Source: an uncultured Alphaproteobacteria bacterium (GTDB lineage Bacteria; Pseudomonadota; Alphaproteobacteria; CALKHQ01). From it: a stretch of 41,362 nucleotides of DNA. The stretch covers positions 1 to 41,362 of the forward strand of contig CALKHQ010000241.1 of NCBI GenBank assembly GCA_937988735.1, read 5' to 3'. Shown here piece after piece: positions 8,223 through 16,788 of the stretch. The translations under genes and the position numbers were made by a program. The notes under the pieces were generated by a model. It ran no database searches, was not told the DNA's origin, and was given only the letters and a program-made list of their open reading frames with translations. Positions within the stretch are counted from its first letter, which is position 1, and each line of letters starts with the position of its first letter.

Positions 8223-8819
8223 ATGCAGCGCCTCCTCGCCGGCCTCGCCCTGCTGCTGACCGCCGCCGGCTGCACGCCGCCGGCGCTGGTGCTGGGCGCA
8301 GGGGCGCGCGTGGGGCTGGCCGCGTTCGAGGAGCGCGGCATCGACGGCACCGTCGCCGACTCCGCGCTCCAGGTCGAGGTCAACGCGGCGCTCCTCGACG
8401 ACGGCGGCGAGCTGTTCTGGCCGGTGACGACGCTGGTGCGCGACGGCCGGGTGCTGCTGGTCGGCAACGTGCCGACGGAGGCGCACCGGCAGGAGGCGGG
8501 CCGCCGCGCGGGGGGTGTGTCCGGCGTGTTCGAGGTGTTCAACGAGCTGGAGGTCGGACCCCGCTCGGCCCTCTACGACGACGCCCAGGACACGCTGATC
8601 AGCCAGCGCGTGACCTCAGCTTTGGTGTTCGACAGCGAGATCAAAGCGGTTAATTATGGGATCGTGACACACAATGCGGTGGTTTACCTGATGGGTACGG
8701 CGCGCAGCCAGTGGGAGCTGGATCGCGCAATTGCCCATGCCCGCAACGTGGCCTATGTGCGTGGCGTGGTCAGCCATGTCCGGGTGGTGCCGGTCGTCGA
8801 GGTGGCCGCACCCTCCTGA
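8223..8819 (+). CDS. BON-domain lipoprotein (YraP/DolP-like)
   Basis: Predicted lipoprotein of 198 residues with two BON domains. The start at 8223 gives a short signal peptide with lipobox TAAGC, lipidated Cys17; the longer open frame upstream overlaps yraN and lacks a signal. BON1 is about residues 43-107 (DSALQVEVNAALLDD ... VLLVGNVPTEAHRQEA) and BON2 about 118-190 (ISQRVTSALVFDSEI ... VYLMGTARSQWELDRA). In E. coli the equivalent gene after rsmI and yraN is dolP (yraP), which supports outer-membrane integrity, so the same role is likely. The intervening diaA gene of E. coli is absent. Confidence 0.88.
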   Translation: MQRLLAGLALLLTAAGCTPPALVLGAGARVGLAAFEERGIDGTVADSALQVEVNAALLDDGGELFWPVTTLVRDGRVLLVGNVPTEAHRQEAGRRAGGVSGVFEVFNELEVGPRSALYDDAQDTLISQRVTSALVFDSEIKAVNYGIVTHNAVVYLMGTARSQWELDRAIAHARNVAYVRGVVSHVRVVPVVEVAAPS

Positions 8820-8858
8820 CCGGCAGAGGCCGGGTCGCGACGGCAGGAGTGCTCACCG

Positions 8859-9713
8859 ATGCACGAGACCTTGGACGATCGAGTCGATCCGGCGGTGAGG
8901 GATTACCTCCGGGCGCTGGGGACGCGGCCGGACGAGGACATCGACCTGGCGGAAACCGCGCTGCAGCTCGCCCTGCTGCGCCAGCCGCACACGCCGCTGG
9001 AGCCCTTCCGCAAGCTGATGGCCGCGATTGCGGAGCGGGTGGCGGCGCGGGCGGAGGAGGACGGGGCGACGTCGCTGGTCGGGCGGGTGGAGGCGCTGCG
9101 CGGCGTGATCGCCGGCGAGTACGGCTTCACTGGCGACCGGGCGAACTACGATGACCTGCAGAACGCGAGCCTGATCCGGGTGCTGGACCGGCGGAAGGGC
9201 CTGCCGATCACGCTCTGCATCCTCTATCTGCACGTCGCCCGGTCGCTGGGCTGGGGCGCCCACGGCCTCGCCTTCCCCGGCCACTTCCTCATCGCGCTCG
9301 ACGGCATCGGCGGGCGCATGGTGCTGGACCCGTTCGAGGACGGGGCGCTGCGCGAGACCCCGGACCTCAGGGCGCTGGTCAAGCAGATGCAGGGCCCGGC
9401 GGCGGAACTCGAACCCGAGCACTACGCCAGCGCCAGCAACCGCGCCATCCTCACCCGGCTGCAGAACAACATCCGTACCCGGCTGGTCCGCCTGGGCCAG
9501 TTCGCCGACGCGCTGCTGTCGGCCGAGGCCGTCACCTGGTTCAGCCCGCACGACGCCGGCGCCTGGCGCGACATGGGCATGATCCATGCCGAGATGGGCA
9601 ACCTGCGCGCGGCGGTGATGACGCTGGAGGAAAGCCTCACCTGCGACGACCGCCCGTCGCGCCGCCATGTCACCGCGGCGCTGATCCAGAAGCTGCGCAC
9701 GCGCCTCAACTGA
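8859..9713 (+). CDS. SirB1 family protein (transglutaminase-like plus TPR)
   Basis: SirB1-family protein of 284 residues with no known enzymatic activity. The central transglutaminase-like segment contains YDDLQNASLIRVLDRRKGLPITLCILYLHVA-type sequence (about residues 95-130) and FPGHFLIALDG. The usual catalytic triad cannot be assumed, because the position before ITLCIL carries Leu and Pro as in other SirB1 proteins. The C-terminal part (about 200-275) forms TPR-like helices (GAWRDMGMIHAEMGNLRAA). A Shine-Dalgarno-like AGGAG lies nine bases before the ATG. It sits between the BON lipoprotein gene and gshB; function unresolved. Confidence 0.87.
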   Translation: MHETLDDRVDPAVRDYLRALGTRPDEDIDLAETALQLALLRQPHTPLEPFRKLMAAIAERVAARAEEDGATSLVGRVEALRGVIAGEYGFTGDRANYDDLQNASLIRVLDRRKGLPITLCILYLHVARSLGWGAHGLAFPGHFLIALDGIGGRMVLDPFEDGALRETPDLRALVKQMQGPAAELEPEHYASASNRAILTRLQNNIRTRLVRLGQFADALLSAEAVTWFSPHDAGAWRDMGMIHAEMGNLRAAVMTLEESLTCDDRPSRRHVTAALIQKLRTRLN

Positions 9714-9850
9714 CAGCGGCGTCTCACGCCGGCTGCCTTCTGCCGGCCAGTGGCCCTGCGCGTTCCGAACGAATTGACGGCGGGCCGCAACTCCGCCACT
9801 TGATCGCCTGTCCTGCCGACCCCGCCGCAATCACGGGAAGACGACCTCTC

Positions 9851-10795
9851 ATGCGCGCTAGCCTCGCCGTGGCGATCCAGATGGACCCGATCGACCGGAT
9901 CGACATCAACGCCGATTCCACCTTCGTGCTGGCGCTCGAGGCGCAGGCGCGCGGCTACCGGCTGTGGCACTACCTGCCGCAGCAGCTGAGCCTGGAATCC
10001 GGCCGGGTCACCGCCGTCGCCCGCCCGCTGACCGTGCGGCGCGTCCAGGGCGACCACTTCACGCTGGGACCGGCTGAGACCATCGACCTCGCCAGCTTGG
10101 ACGTGGTGCTGATGCGCCAGGACCCGCCGTTCGACATGGCGTACATCACCGCCACCCATCTGCTGGAGCACGTCCACCCGAAGACGCTGGTGGTGAATGA
10201 CCCGGCCCATGTGCGCAATGCGCCGGAAAAGCTGTTCGTCACCCACTTCCCCGAGCTGATGCCGCCGACGCTGATCACCGCGGACCGCGCCCGGGTGGCG
10301 GCGTTCCGCGCCGAGCACGGCGACATCATCGTCAAGCCGCTGTTCGGCAACGGTGGCGCAGGCGTGTTCCACATCGGTCCCGAGGACGAGAACCTGAACG
10401 CGCTGCTCGAGCTGTTCACCCAGATGTACCGGGAGCCGCTGATCGTGCAGCGCTACCTGCCGGAGGTGCGCCAGGGCGACAAGCGCATCATCCTGATCGA
10501 CGGCGAGCCGGCGGGCGCGGTGCTGCGCGTGCCCCAGGCTGGCGAGGCCCGGGCCAACCTCCACGCCGGGGCGAAGCCGGTGAAGACGACACTGACGCCG
10601 CGCGAGCGCGAGATCTGCGCCGCCATAGGCCCGACGCTGCGCGAGCGCGGCCTCATCTTCGTCGGCATCGACGTGATCGGCGACTACATGACCGAGATCA
10701 ACGTCACCAGCCCGACGGGGTTGCAGGAGATCGACCGCTTCAACGGCGTCTCGCTGGAAGCGCAGATCTGGGACGCGATCGAGGCGCGGCTCTGA
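9851..10795 (+). CDS. gshB: Glutathione synthetase
   Basis: ATP-grasp ligase that joins gamma-glutamylcysteine and glycine to make glutathione in the cytoplasm. The start at 9851 gives 314 residues beginning MRASLAVAIQMDPIDRIDIN, the conserved GshB N-terminus; the open frame reaches 17 codons further up without support. Motifs are VLMRQDPPFDMAYITATHLL (about 92-111), the ATP-grasp loop VKPLFGNGGAGVF, and the C-terminal metal and ATP site GIDVIGDYMTEINVTSPTG. No gshA is visible nearby, which is usual. Confidence 0.97.
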   Translation: MRASLAVAIQMDPIDRIDINADSTFVLALEAQARGYRLWHYLPQQLSLESGRVTAVARPLTVRRVQGDHFTLGPAETIDLASLDVVLMRQDPPFDMAYITATHLLEHVHPKTLVVNDPAHVRNAPEKLFVTHFPELMPPTLITADRARVAAFRAEHGDIIVKPLFGNGGAGVFHIGPEDENLNALLELFTQMYREPLIVQRYLPEVRQGDKRIILIDGEPAGAVLRVPQAGEARANLHAGAKPVKTTLTPREREICAAIGPTLRERGLIFVGIDVIGDYMTEINVTSPTGLQEIDRFNGVSLEAQIWDAIEARL

Positions 10796-10885
10796 TCCTG
10801 CCGCCGCGGCGTGGCGAAGCTCACAGTCGCCGGCCGCGGATCCTGCCAGACTTGGCGGCGTCCCTGACAGAGGGGGAGGTCCGCC

Positions 10886-11938
10886 ATGGCTGCCGTTTCC
10901 CGGGACTGGTTCCTCACCACGCTCGGCGCACCGCGCGCCTGGCAGATCGTGTTCGGCGGGCCGCTGATTGACCTGAAGCACGCGAAGCGCGACCGGCCGG
11001 GCTTCGACTGGGCGGACATCCGCGTCGGGCACATCGACCACGGCTACACCCTGCACCCGGTGACCCGCGGCATCGTCAGGCCCGATCTCGGGGTCAACTA
11101 CCTGGAGCCGGGCCGCGACCCGCGCGACCCGATGAACTATCCGGAGACGCTGGGGGTGCGCGGCCACTGCACCCGCACCGGGGGTGTGCTCGCCGGCATC
11201 GACCCTGACGCGGGCTATCTCGGCGCCGCGCCCGGCGTGCTGCTGATCCCCTACCGGGTGACCAATCGCAGCGTGATGAACGCCCCCGGCAATACCTTCG
11301 ACGAGCCGGAAGCGGGCCATGTGGCGAAGGCAATCCGCCATGCGGTCCACGTCAACCGCTGCCAGGTGCTGTCGATCAGCCTGGGCAGCGTGTTCGGCTG
11401 GAAGCCGATGGGCGAGGCGGTCGAGGAGGCCTGCGAGGCGGGCGCCATCGTGGTCGCCGCTGCCGGCCAGGTGCTGCACCGGGTGGCGTATCCCGGCAAG
11501 TACCCGCAGACGATCGCGGTCGGCGGCATCCGTCCGCAGTACCGCCCCTATTTCACCTACGAGGGCGCGGTCCAGCCGGACATCTGGGCGCCGGGCGCCG
11601 AGGTGTGGCGCCCGGACACCCGGCCCCCGGATGACGGCCGGGTGCGCTACGGCTACGACTGGGGCGACGGCACCTCCTACGGCACCGCCATCGTCGCCGC
11701 GCTGGCGGCGCTGTTCCTCCGCCGCTTCGGGCCGGAGCTCGACAAGCGCGGCTACCGCGGCTGGCAGCGGACGGAGCTGTTCCGCGCCCTGCTGTCGCGT
11801 GGCGGCCGTTCGGTGAGCGGGGTGAAGAACGCCATCGCGGTGCAGTTCCCCGGCGTGCTCGCCCACCCGCCCGCGACCTGGCCGAAGCCGAGCGCCCTCG
11901 AGCGCGCGACGCTGCGGGCAGCGGCGATGGTGCACTGA
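10886..11938 (+). CDS. Subtilisin-like (S8) serine protease homologue, unusual oxyanion residue
   Basis: Peptidase S8-type protein of 350 residues. The catalytic triad can be traced: Asp51 in VGHIDHGYT, His94 in RGHCTRTGGVLAG (matching HGTHVAGxxAG) and Ser264 in DGTSYGTAIVAAL (matching GTSMATPHVAA). The oxyanion-hole Asn that normally follows AAAG is Gln195 (AAAGQVLHRVAYP). There is no signal peptide and no propeptide, so it looks cytoplasmic or exported by an unseen route. A strong Shine-Dalgarno GGGGGAGG sits six bases before the ATG. It follows gshB after 90 bases and meets the sensor kinase gene tail to tail. Substrate unknown; it may be a weak protease or a degenerate one. Confidence 0.82.
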   Translation: MAAVSRDWFLTTLGAPRAWQIVFGGPLIDLKHAKRDRPGFDWADIRVGHIDHGYTLHPVTRGIVRPDLGVNYLEPGRDPRDPMNYPETLGVRGHCTRTGGVLAGIDPDAGYLGAAPGVLLIPYRVTNRSVMNAPGNTFDEPEAGHVAKAIRHAVHVNRCQVLSISLGSVFGWKPMGEAVEEACEAGAIVVAAAGQVLHRVAYPGKYPQTIAVGGIRPQYRPYFTYEGAVQPDIWAPGAEVWRPDTRPPDDGRVRYGYDWGDGTSYGTAIVAALAALFLRRFGPELDKRGYRGWQRTELFRALLSRGGRSVSGVKNAIAVQFPGVLAHPPATWPKPSALERATLRAAAMVH

Positions 11939-11946
11939 CGCGGGGC

Positions 11947-13548
11947 TCACGCCGGCGCGGGCGCCGTGTCCGGGGCGGCCTCGGGCGCGGGCGTGTCGTC
12001 CGCCAGCGGCGCGGTGACGGGGAAGCGGAGCGTAAAGACCGTGCCTCCGTCGTTCGCGAAGGTGTAGGTGGCGCCGAGCTGCTGGGCCAGGCCCTGCACC
12101 AGCCGCAGCCCCATGCCGTGGCGGCTCGCCTGCGGATCGAAGCCGACCCCGTTGTCGCGGACCTCGAGCACGCCCTCCCCGCCCTCGGTGCGCAGGGTGA
12201 CGACGATGCGGCCACCGCGGTCTTCCGGAAAGCCGTGCTTCATCGCATTGGATATGACCTCGTTCAGGATCAGGCCCAGCGGGTTCGCCTGCTCCACCGC
12301 GACCACGATCGGGTCCAGCCGCGCCTCGACCGCCACCCGCGCGGTGTGGGACTGGCGCAGGACGGAGACCAGGGTGCGCACATAGTCCTCGAGGTCGATG
12401 CGGTCGAACTGGTCCGAGCTGTAGATGTGCTCGTGCACCATGCTCATCGCCTGGATGCGTCGCATCAGCTCGTCCTTCGCTTCCCGCGGGCCGGGCTGCA
12501 GCCGGACCAGCGCGGACACCGCCTGCAGGTTGTTCTTCACCCGGTGGTGAATCTCGCGCAGCAGCATCTGGTTGCGCTCGTTGGCGACGGCCAGCTTCTG
12601 GTGTGCCCGCTCCTCCTTGCGCAGCAGCCGCACCACCCACAGCGAGACCAGCACCAGGCCGAGGGCGACGGGGCCGCCAACCACCAGCACATCCACGATC
12701 CGCTCGCGGAAGCTGGTCCAGAAGTCGATCACCGGTGCGCCCACCGCCACGACCAGCGGCAGCCCGGTCACCCGTCGGTAGGCGACGACCCGGGCGAGCC
12801 CGTCGGCGGGCGACTGCGACGACACGTAGAGGCCCTCGGGGCTTTCCTTCAGGTAGTCGGTGAACAGCACGTAGTCGGAGAGGTTGAGCGGCGAGTCCGG
12901 AATCGGGGAGCGGACGACCAGCCAGCCGTCCTCCCGCAGCAGGCCGACGCTGGACCCCGGGCCGAGATTGAGCGACCGCCAGAACTGCACCATCAGGTCG
13001 GCCGGCACCATCGTCACTGCGGCGCCGAGGAACACGCCGTCGCGGGCGATCCGGTAGCCGATGGGAAACACCTTGCGCTCGAGGCCCGGCTCGTCGCGCA
13101 GGGGGCCGACCACCCAGGATTCGCCGGCCTGGAGCGCCTGGAAGTAGTCCTGCCCCGCCGGGTCCGCCGGCTTCATCTGCGGATCGGTGCCGAACACGGG
13201 GCGACCCTGGGCGTCGAACACCCACATCATCACCGATCCGGGCAGGGCGGAGACTGCCGATGCGATCTCGCCGGCGGATTCGCCCAGCGGCCGCGCCGAG
13301 CGGGCGGTGCTGTCGGCCACGCGCCGCAGCGCCTGCAGGTTGGCCTCGATCAGCCAGCGGGCGTGGGTGGAGGCGACATAGGCGGAGCTGACGGTGCGCG
13401 CCTCCAGCGCCGCGCGGGCATCGCGATGGCCCTGCCAGATCACGGCCGACGCGAGCAGGAGCACGAGCACCAGCACCAGGCCGAGCAGGAGGAAGACGGC
13501 CGCTACGGCCCTGTTCGCGGGCCTGCCCCTGGCGTGCGCCTCGGCCAC
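11947..13548 (-). CDS. Membrane sensor histidine kinase, double-Cache + HisKA_2
   Basis: Two-component sensor kinase of 533 residues. Transmembrane helix 1 is about 14-37 and helix 2 about 285-309; between them is a periplasmic Cache-type domain (about 55-275, with WVFDAQGRPVFGTDP and WVVGPLRDEPGLERKVF). The phospho-acceptor H-box is of the HisKA_2 type, REIHHRVKNNLQAVSALV, phosphorylated His probably 335. The ATPase domain has the N-box NEVISNAMKHGF (428-440), DNGVGF and GMGLRLVQGLAQQLG. A Pro/Ala-rich tail follows residue 512. No response regulator gene is adjacent, so it is an orphan here. HisKA_2 kinases in alphaproteobacteria often feed the general stress response, but that link is not shown. 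Confidence 0.9.
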   Translation of the reverse strand: MAEAHARGRPANRAVAAVFLLLGLVLVLVLLLASAVIWQGHRDARAALEARTVSSAYVASTHARWLIEANLQALRRVADSTARSARPLGESAGEIASAVSALPGSVMMWVFDAQGRPVFGTDPQMKPADPAGQDYFQALQAGESWVVGPLRDEPGLERKVFPIGYRIARDGVFLGAAVTMVPADLMVQFWRSLNLGPGSSVGLLREDGWLVVRSPIPDSPLNLSDYVLFTDYLKESPEGLYVSSQSPADGLARVVAYRRVTGLPLVVAVGAPVIDFWTSFRERIVDVLVVGGPVALGLVLVSLWVVRLLRKEERAHQKLAVANERNQMLLREIHHRVKNNLQAVSALVRLQPGPREAKDELMRRIQAMSMVHEHIYSSDQFDRIDLEDYVRTLVSVLRQSHTARVAVEARLDPIVVAVEQANPLGLILNEVISNAMKHGFPEDRGGRIVVTLRTEGGEGVLEVRDNGVGFDPQASRHGMGLRLVQGLAQQLGATYTFANDGGTVFTLRFPVTAPLADDTPAPEAAPDTAPAPA

Positions 13549-13695
13549 GTCGGTGAAGCCTCCCCTTGCTCCCGGTCGGCGGGGGTCGCCCAGCCGGTTT
13601 ACACCACGGCCGCAGTCGCGGCCAGCGCTCCCCGTTTCCGGGGGGCGGGCGCGGCCGGCCGCAACGCCGGCGGGCGGACGCAGAAAGCCGGCGCC

Positions 13696-14247
13696 TCAGA
13701 CGAGCGGCGCCATCCGCCGGATTCTGTCCTCGAACTCAGGGAAGTGGGTCACGATCTGCACGTTTCCCCTGCCGGTGCTGACGACGATCAGCATCGCCCG
13801 GGTCTCGGTTGCGATCTTCGGATAGACCTTGCCCCCGCCCTGGAACACGAAGCCCCTGAACCCGGCGGGAATGTAGGTTCCGTAGCAGAAGCGGCTCGGG
13901 TTGGGATGGGCGTAGAAGCCGCCGGCGCTGGAGAATGCCGCCAGCAGCAGCTGCTTCTCCTGGTCCCTGGTCATGTCGGCCAGCGCCTGGGAGTAGGTGG
14001 CGACGGTGGTCTTGCCCCAGGCCGAAATCTCCCGGGTGATCGTTCCCGACGGATCCGGCACCAGGCTGACGGCCTGGTAATAGCCGGCCGTCTCGTCTCC
14101 GATAGCGCCGGCGAAGTTGTAGCCGTACGCGACGCCCGCCTTGCGGTGCTTGTCGTCGTGCCCCGCGTCGTAGGAGTGGTACGCAGCGTCGAGGGTCGTC
14201 TTGTTCCTCAGCGCGGTCACCGCGCCCTGCGCCGTAATCAGGTCCAT
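13696..14247 (-). CDS. Unrecognised protein, 183 residues
   Basis: I do not recognise this protein. The start at 14247 is chosen because GGAGG lies five bases upstream; an alternative ATG at 14286 adds 13 residues without such a site. There is no signal peptide or membrane segment. The sequence is moderately polar and aromatic-rich, with Gly/Tyr stretches (GVAYGYNFAGAIGDETAGYY; FYAHPNPSRFCYGTYIPAG; GFRGFVFQGGGKVYPKI) and a C-terminal strand NVQIVTHFPEFEDRI. Its codons look less GC-extreme than the neighbouring genes. It lies 147 bases from the kinase gene and is divergent from comM. The ending loosely resembles terminal strands of some small RNase toxin domains, but this is only an impression. 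Confidence 0.7.
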   Translation of the reverse strand: MDLITAQGAVTALRNKTTLDAAYHSYDAGHDDKHRKAGVAYGYNFAGAIGDETAGYYQAVSLVPDPSGTITREISAWGKTTVATYSQALADMTRDQEKQLLLAAFSSAGGFYAHPNPSRFCYGTYIPAGFRGFVFQGGGKVYPKIATETRAMLIVVSTGRGNVQIVTHFPEFEDRIRRMAPLV

Positions 14248-14419
14248 CGCCGCCTCCGGGTTGTCGAGGTCTTCTTGATAGCGCATCGCCGGTTGCCGCG
14301 GGAGGCACGGTTCGCGCAGGCCGCAGCGTTCGGCGCCGCTCGATGACGAAACGGGTGGCGCGGCGTCGCGCCCCCTGTATGCTGCCCGCATTGCCTGTCC
14401 GTCCGGAGCCCTCCTCCAC

Positions 14420-15937
14420 ATGGTCGCCCGCTGCGCCACGGTCGCCTTCCAGGGCATCGACGTGCTGCCCGTCGACGTCCAGGTGCAGTTCTCCTCCGGC
14501 GTGCCCGCCTTCAACGTGGTCGGGCTGCCGGACAAGGCGGTCGCCGAGAGCCGGGAACGGGTGCGGGCGGCGCTGAATGCGCTGGGGCTCGCGCTGCCGG
14601 CCCGCCGCATCACCGTCAACCTTGCCCCGGCCGACATGGCCAAGGAGGGCAGCCACTTCGACCTGCCGATCGCCCTCGCCATCCTGGCGGCGATGGAGGC
14701 GGTGCCGTCGGACGCGCTCGCCGGCTATGCCGCGCTCGGCGAGCTTGCACTGGACGGCGCCATCCTGCCGGTCGCCGGCGTGCTGCCGGCGGCGATGGGG
14801 GCGAGCGCGGAGGATCTGGGCCTGATCTGCCCCGAGGCCTGCGGCGCGGAGGCCGCCTGGGTCGCCGACATCGACGTGGTCGCGGCGCCCAGCCTGCTGG
14901 CGCTGGTCAACCACTTCAAGGGCGCCCGCCCAATCCCGCCGCCGCGCGAGCCGGTGGCGGCACCGCCGCCGGAGGTGCCGGACCTCGCCGACGTCAAGGG
15001 CCAGGAAACCGCCAAGCGCGCGCTGGAGATCGCGGCCGCGGGCGGGCACAACCTGCTGATGGTCGGGCCGCCCGGCGCCGGCAAGTCGATGCTCGCCGCG
15101 CGGCTGCCCGGCCTGCTGCCGCCGCTCACCGCGCAGGAGGCGCTGGAGGCGAGCATGGTGCATTCCGTCGCCGGGCTGCTGTCCGGCGGCGCCATCCTGC
15201 GCAGCCGCCCGTTCCGCGACCCGCACCATTCCGCCTCGATGCCGGCGCTGGTCGGCGGCGGCCTGAAGGCGAAGCCGGGCGAGATCAGCCTCGCCCACCA
15301 CGGCGTGCTGTTCCTCGACGAGCTGCCCGAGTTCAACCGCGCCGCGCTGGAGGCGCTGCGCCAGCCGCTGGAAACCGGCCGCGCGGTGGTCGCCCGCGCC
15401 AACCACCATGTCACCTATCCGGCGCGCATCCAGCTCATCGCAGCGATGAACCCGTGCCGCTGCGGCCACCTCGACGAGCCGGCGCTCGCCTGCGGCCGCG
15501 CGCCCAACTGCGCCGCCGACTACCAGAGCCGGATCTCGGGCCCGCTGTTCGACCGGATCGACCTGTTCGTCGAGACCCGCGCGCTTCGCCCCGACATGCT
15601 GGCCAACCCGGCGCCTGCCGAGCCCACTGCCACGGTGGCCGCCCGCGTGGCCGCCGCCCGCGACCGCCAGACAGCGCGGTTCAGGGCGCTCGGCGTCGGC
15701 GACAAGGTGCGCACCAACGCCCAGGCCGACGGCGAGGTGCTCGACGCCATCGCCGCCCCCGACGCCGCAGGCAGGGCGCTGCTGACCCAGGCGGTGGAGA
15801 AGTTCCGCCTCTCCGCCCGCGCCTACCACCGCGTGCTGCGCGTCGCCCGCACCCTCGCCGACCTCGCCGCCGCCGAAACCGTCACCCGCCTCCACATCGC
15901 CGAGGCCCTGACCTACCGGCGGCAGCCGCTGCGCTGA
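14420..15937 (+). CDS. comM: ComM/YifB family Mg-chelatase-like AAA+ ATPase
   Basis: AAA+ ATPase of the ComM (YifB) family; characterised ComM is a hexameric helicase that promotes branch migration during natural transformation. The protein is 505 residues. The N-terminal Lon-protease-like domain (about 1-170) starts VARCATVAFQGIDVLPVDVQV and contains FNVVGLPDKAVAESRERVRAA. The ATPase core has Walker A GPPGAGKS (216-223), Walker B HGVLFLDELPEF, and the C-terminal Mg_chelatase segment with conserved cysteines AMNPCRCGHLDEPALACG. Full length with no frameshift. There is no other competence gene in the window; the family is widespread in bacteria not known to be competent. Confidence 0.95.
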   Translation: MVARCATVAFQGIDVLPVDVQVQFSSGVPAFNVVGLPDKAVAESRERVRAALNALGLALPARRITVNLAPADMAKEGSHFDLPIALAILAAMEAVPSDALAGYAALGELALDGAILPVAGVLPAAMGASAEDLGLICPEACGAEAAWVADIDVVAAPSLLALVNHFKGARPIPPPREPVAAPPPEVPDLADVKGQETAKRALEIAAAGGHNLLMVGPPGAGKSMLAARLPGLLPPLTAQEALEASMVHSVAGLLSGGAILRSRPFRDPHHSASMPALVGGGLKAKPGEISLAHHGVLFLDELPEFNRAALEALRQPLETGRAVVARANHHVTYPARIQLIAAMNPCRCGHLDEPALACGRAPNCAADYQSRISGPLFDRIDLFVETRALRPDMLANPAPAEPTATVAARVAAARDRQTARFRALGVGDKVRTNAQADGEVLDAIAAPDAAGRALLTQAVEKFRLSARAYHRVLRVARTLADLAAAETVTRLHIAEALTYRRQPLR

Positions 15938-16053
15938 CGCGGGACGCTCCCGGCCCGGGTCAGGATCCCGACGCGTCTGCCGCGTGCGTTTCGTCACTGG
16001 AATTTCCGGGCGGCGCGCCTACCCTGAAGCGCAATGACCGGAGTGACCCCGCC

Positions 16054-16755
16054 ATGACGGCGTCCCTGTCCGCGATCGGCTTCGATGCCGACGACACCCT
16101 TTGGCACAACGAGCGCTTCTTCAAGCTGTCGGAGCAGCGGTTCACCGAGCTGCTGGCCCATTATGCGGAGGGCGGTCGCATCGCCGCGCGGCTGCTGGAG
16201 GCGGAGCGGCGGAACCTGGAATTCTACGGCTACGGCATCAAGGGCTTCACCCTGTCGATGGTCGAGACCGCGATCGAGGTAACCAACGGCGCGGTGCCCG
16301 CGACCGTGATCCGGGAGATCCTCGACGTCGGCCGCGAGCTGCTGCGCCACCCGATCGAGCCGATGCCGCACGTGCACGAGACGCTGACGGCGCTGCACGG
16401 CCACTACCGGCTGATCATGATCACCAAGGGCGACCTGTTCGACCAGGAGCGCAAGCTGGCCCAGTCCGGGCTCGGCGAGCTGTTCGATGCGGTCGAGATC
16501 GTGAGCGAGAAGGCGCCGGCGACCTATGACCGCATCTTCCGCCGCCACGCCCACGGGCCGGAGCGGGCGATGATGGTCGGGAACTCGCTGAAGTCCGACG
16601 TCGTGCCGGCGATCGAGGCCGGGAGCTGGGGCGTGCACGTGCCCTTCGAGCTGGTCTGGGGGCTGGAGCACGCCGAGCCGCCGCTCCATTCCCCGCGCTT
16701 CCGCCAGGTCAGCCACCTGGGCGAGCTGACCGGGCTGCTGGAGCAGCTCGGATAG
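16054..16755 (+). CDS. HAD-superfamily hydrolase
   Basis: Haloacid dehalogenase-like phosphatase of 233 residues; physiological substrate unknown. Motif I is DADDTLW with nucleophile Asp11 and general acid Asp13. An alpha-helical cap follows (about 20-95). Motif II lies in LIMITKGD, motif III Lys in VSEKAPATYDRIF and motif IV in MMVGNSLKSDVVPA. The start at 16054 places motif I at the usual distance; the open frame upstream overlaps comM in another frame and is not coding. The gene follows comM after 116 bases and converges on hslU, with a GC-rich hairpin between the two stops. Confidence 0.9.
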   Translation: MTASLSAIGFDADDTLWHNERFFKLSEQRFTELLAHYAEGGRIAARLLEAERRNLEFYGYGIKGFTLSMVETAIEVTNGAVPATVIREILDVGRELLRHPIEPMPHVHETLTALHGHYRLIMITKGDLFDQERKLAQSGLGELFDAVEIVSEKAPATYDRIFRRHAHGPERAMMVGNSLKSDVVPAIEAGSWGVHVPFELVWGLEHAEPPLHSPRFRQVSHLGELTGLLEQLG

Positions 16756-16765
16756 GGCCCCGGCA

Positions 16766-16786
16766 GCCGGACCGGACCCGTCCGGC
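16766..16786. terminator. Candidate bidirectional hairpin between HAD gene and hslU
   Basis: Perfect 7-bp stem GCCGGAC/GTCCGGC (16766-16772 and 16780-16786) around a seven-base loop, in the 33-base gap between two convergent stop codons. There is no T-run on either side, so it is at best a weak or Rho-assisted stop. Placement is the main support. Confidence 0.4.
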
Positions 16787-16788
16787 CG

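Noticed and set aside
8847..8855. CIRCE-like half site GAGTGCTCA
   Set aside because: No inverted partner at nine bases; it is the ribosome-binding area of the SirB1-family gene.
9422..13225. Very long minus-strand open frame (1267 codons) across gshB and the protease gene
   Set aside because: It is low-complexity Arg/Gly/Ala/His-rich, overlaps confident genes in other frames and has no domain; a high-GC shadow.
12118..14346. 742-codon plus-strand open frame over the sensor kinase gene
   Set aside because: Antisense to a kinase with clear motifs; composition of a shadow frame.
13736..15997. 753-codon minus-strand frame over comM
   Set aside because: Antisense to comM, which has intact Walker motifs; no recognisable protein.
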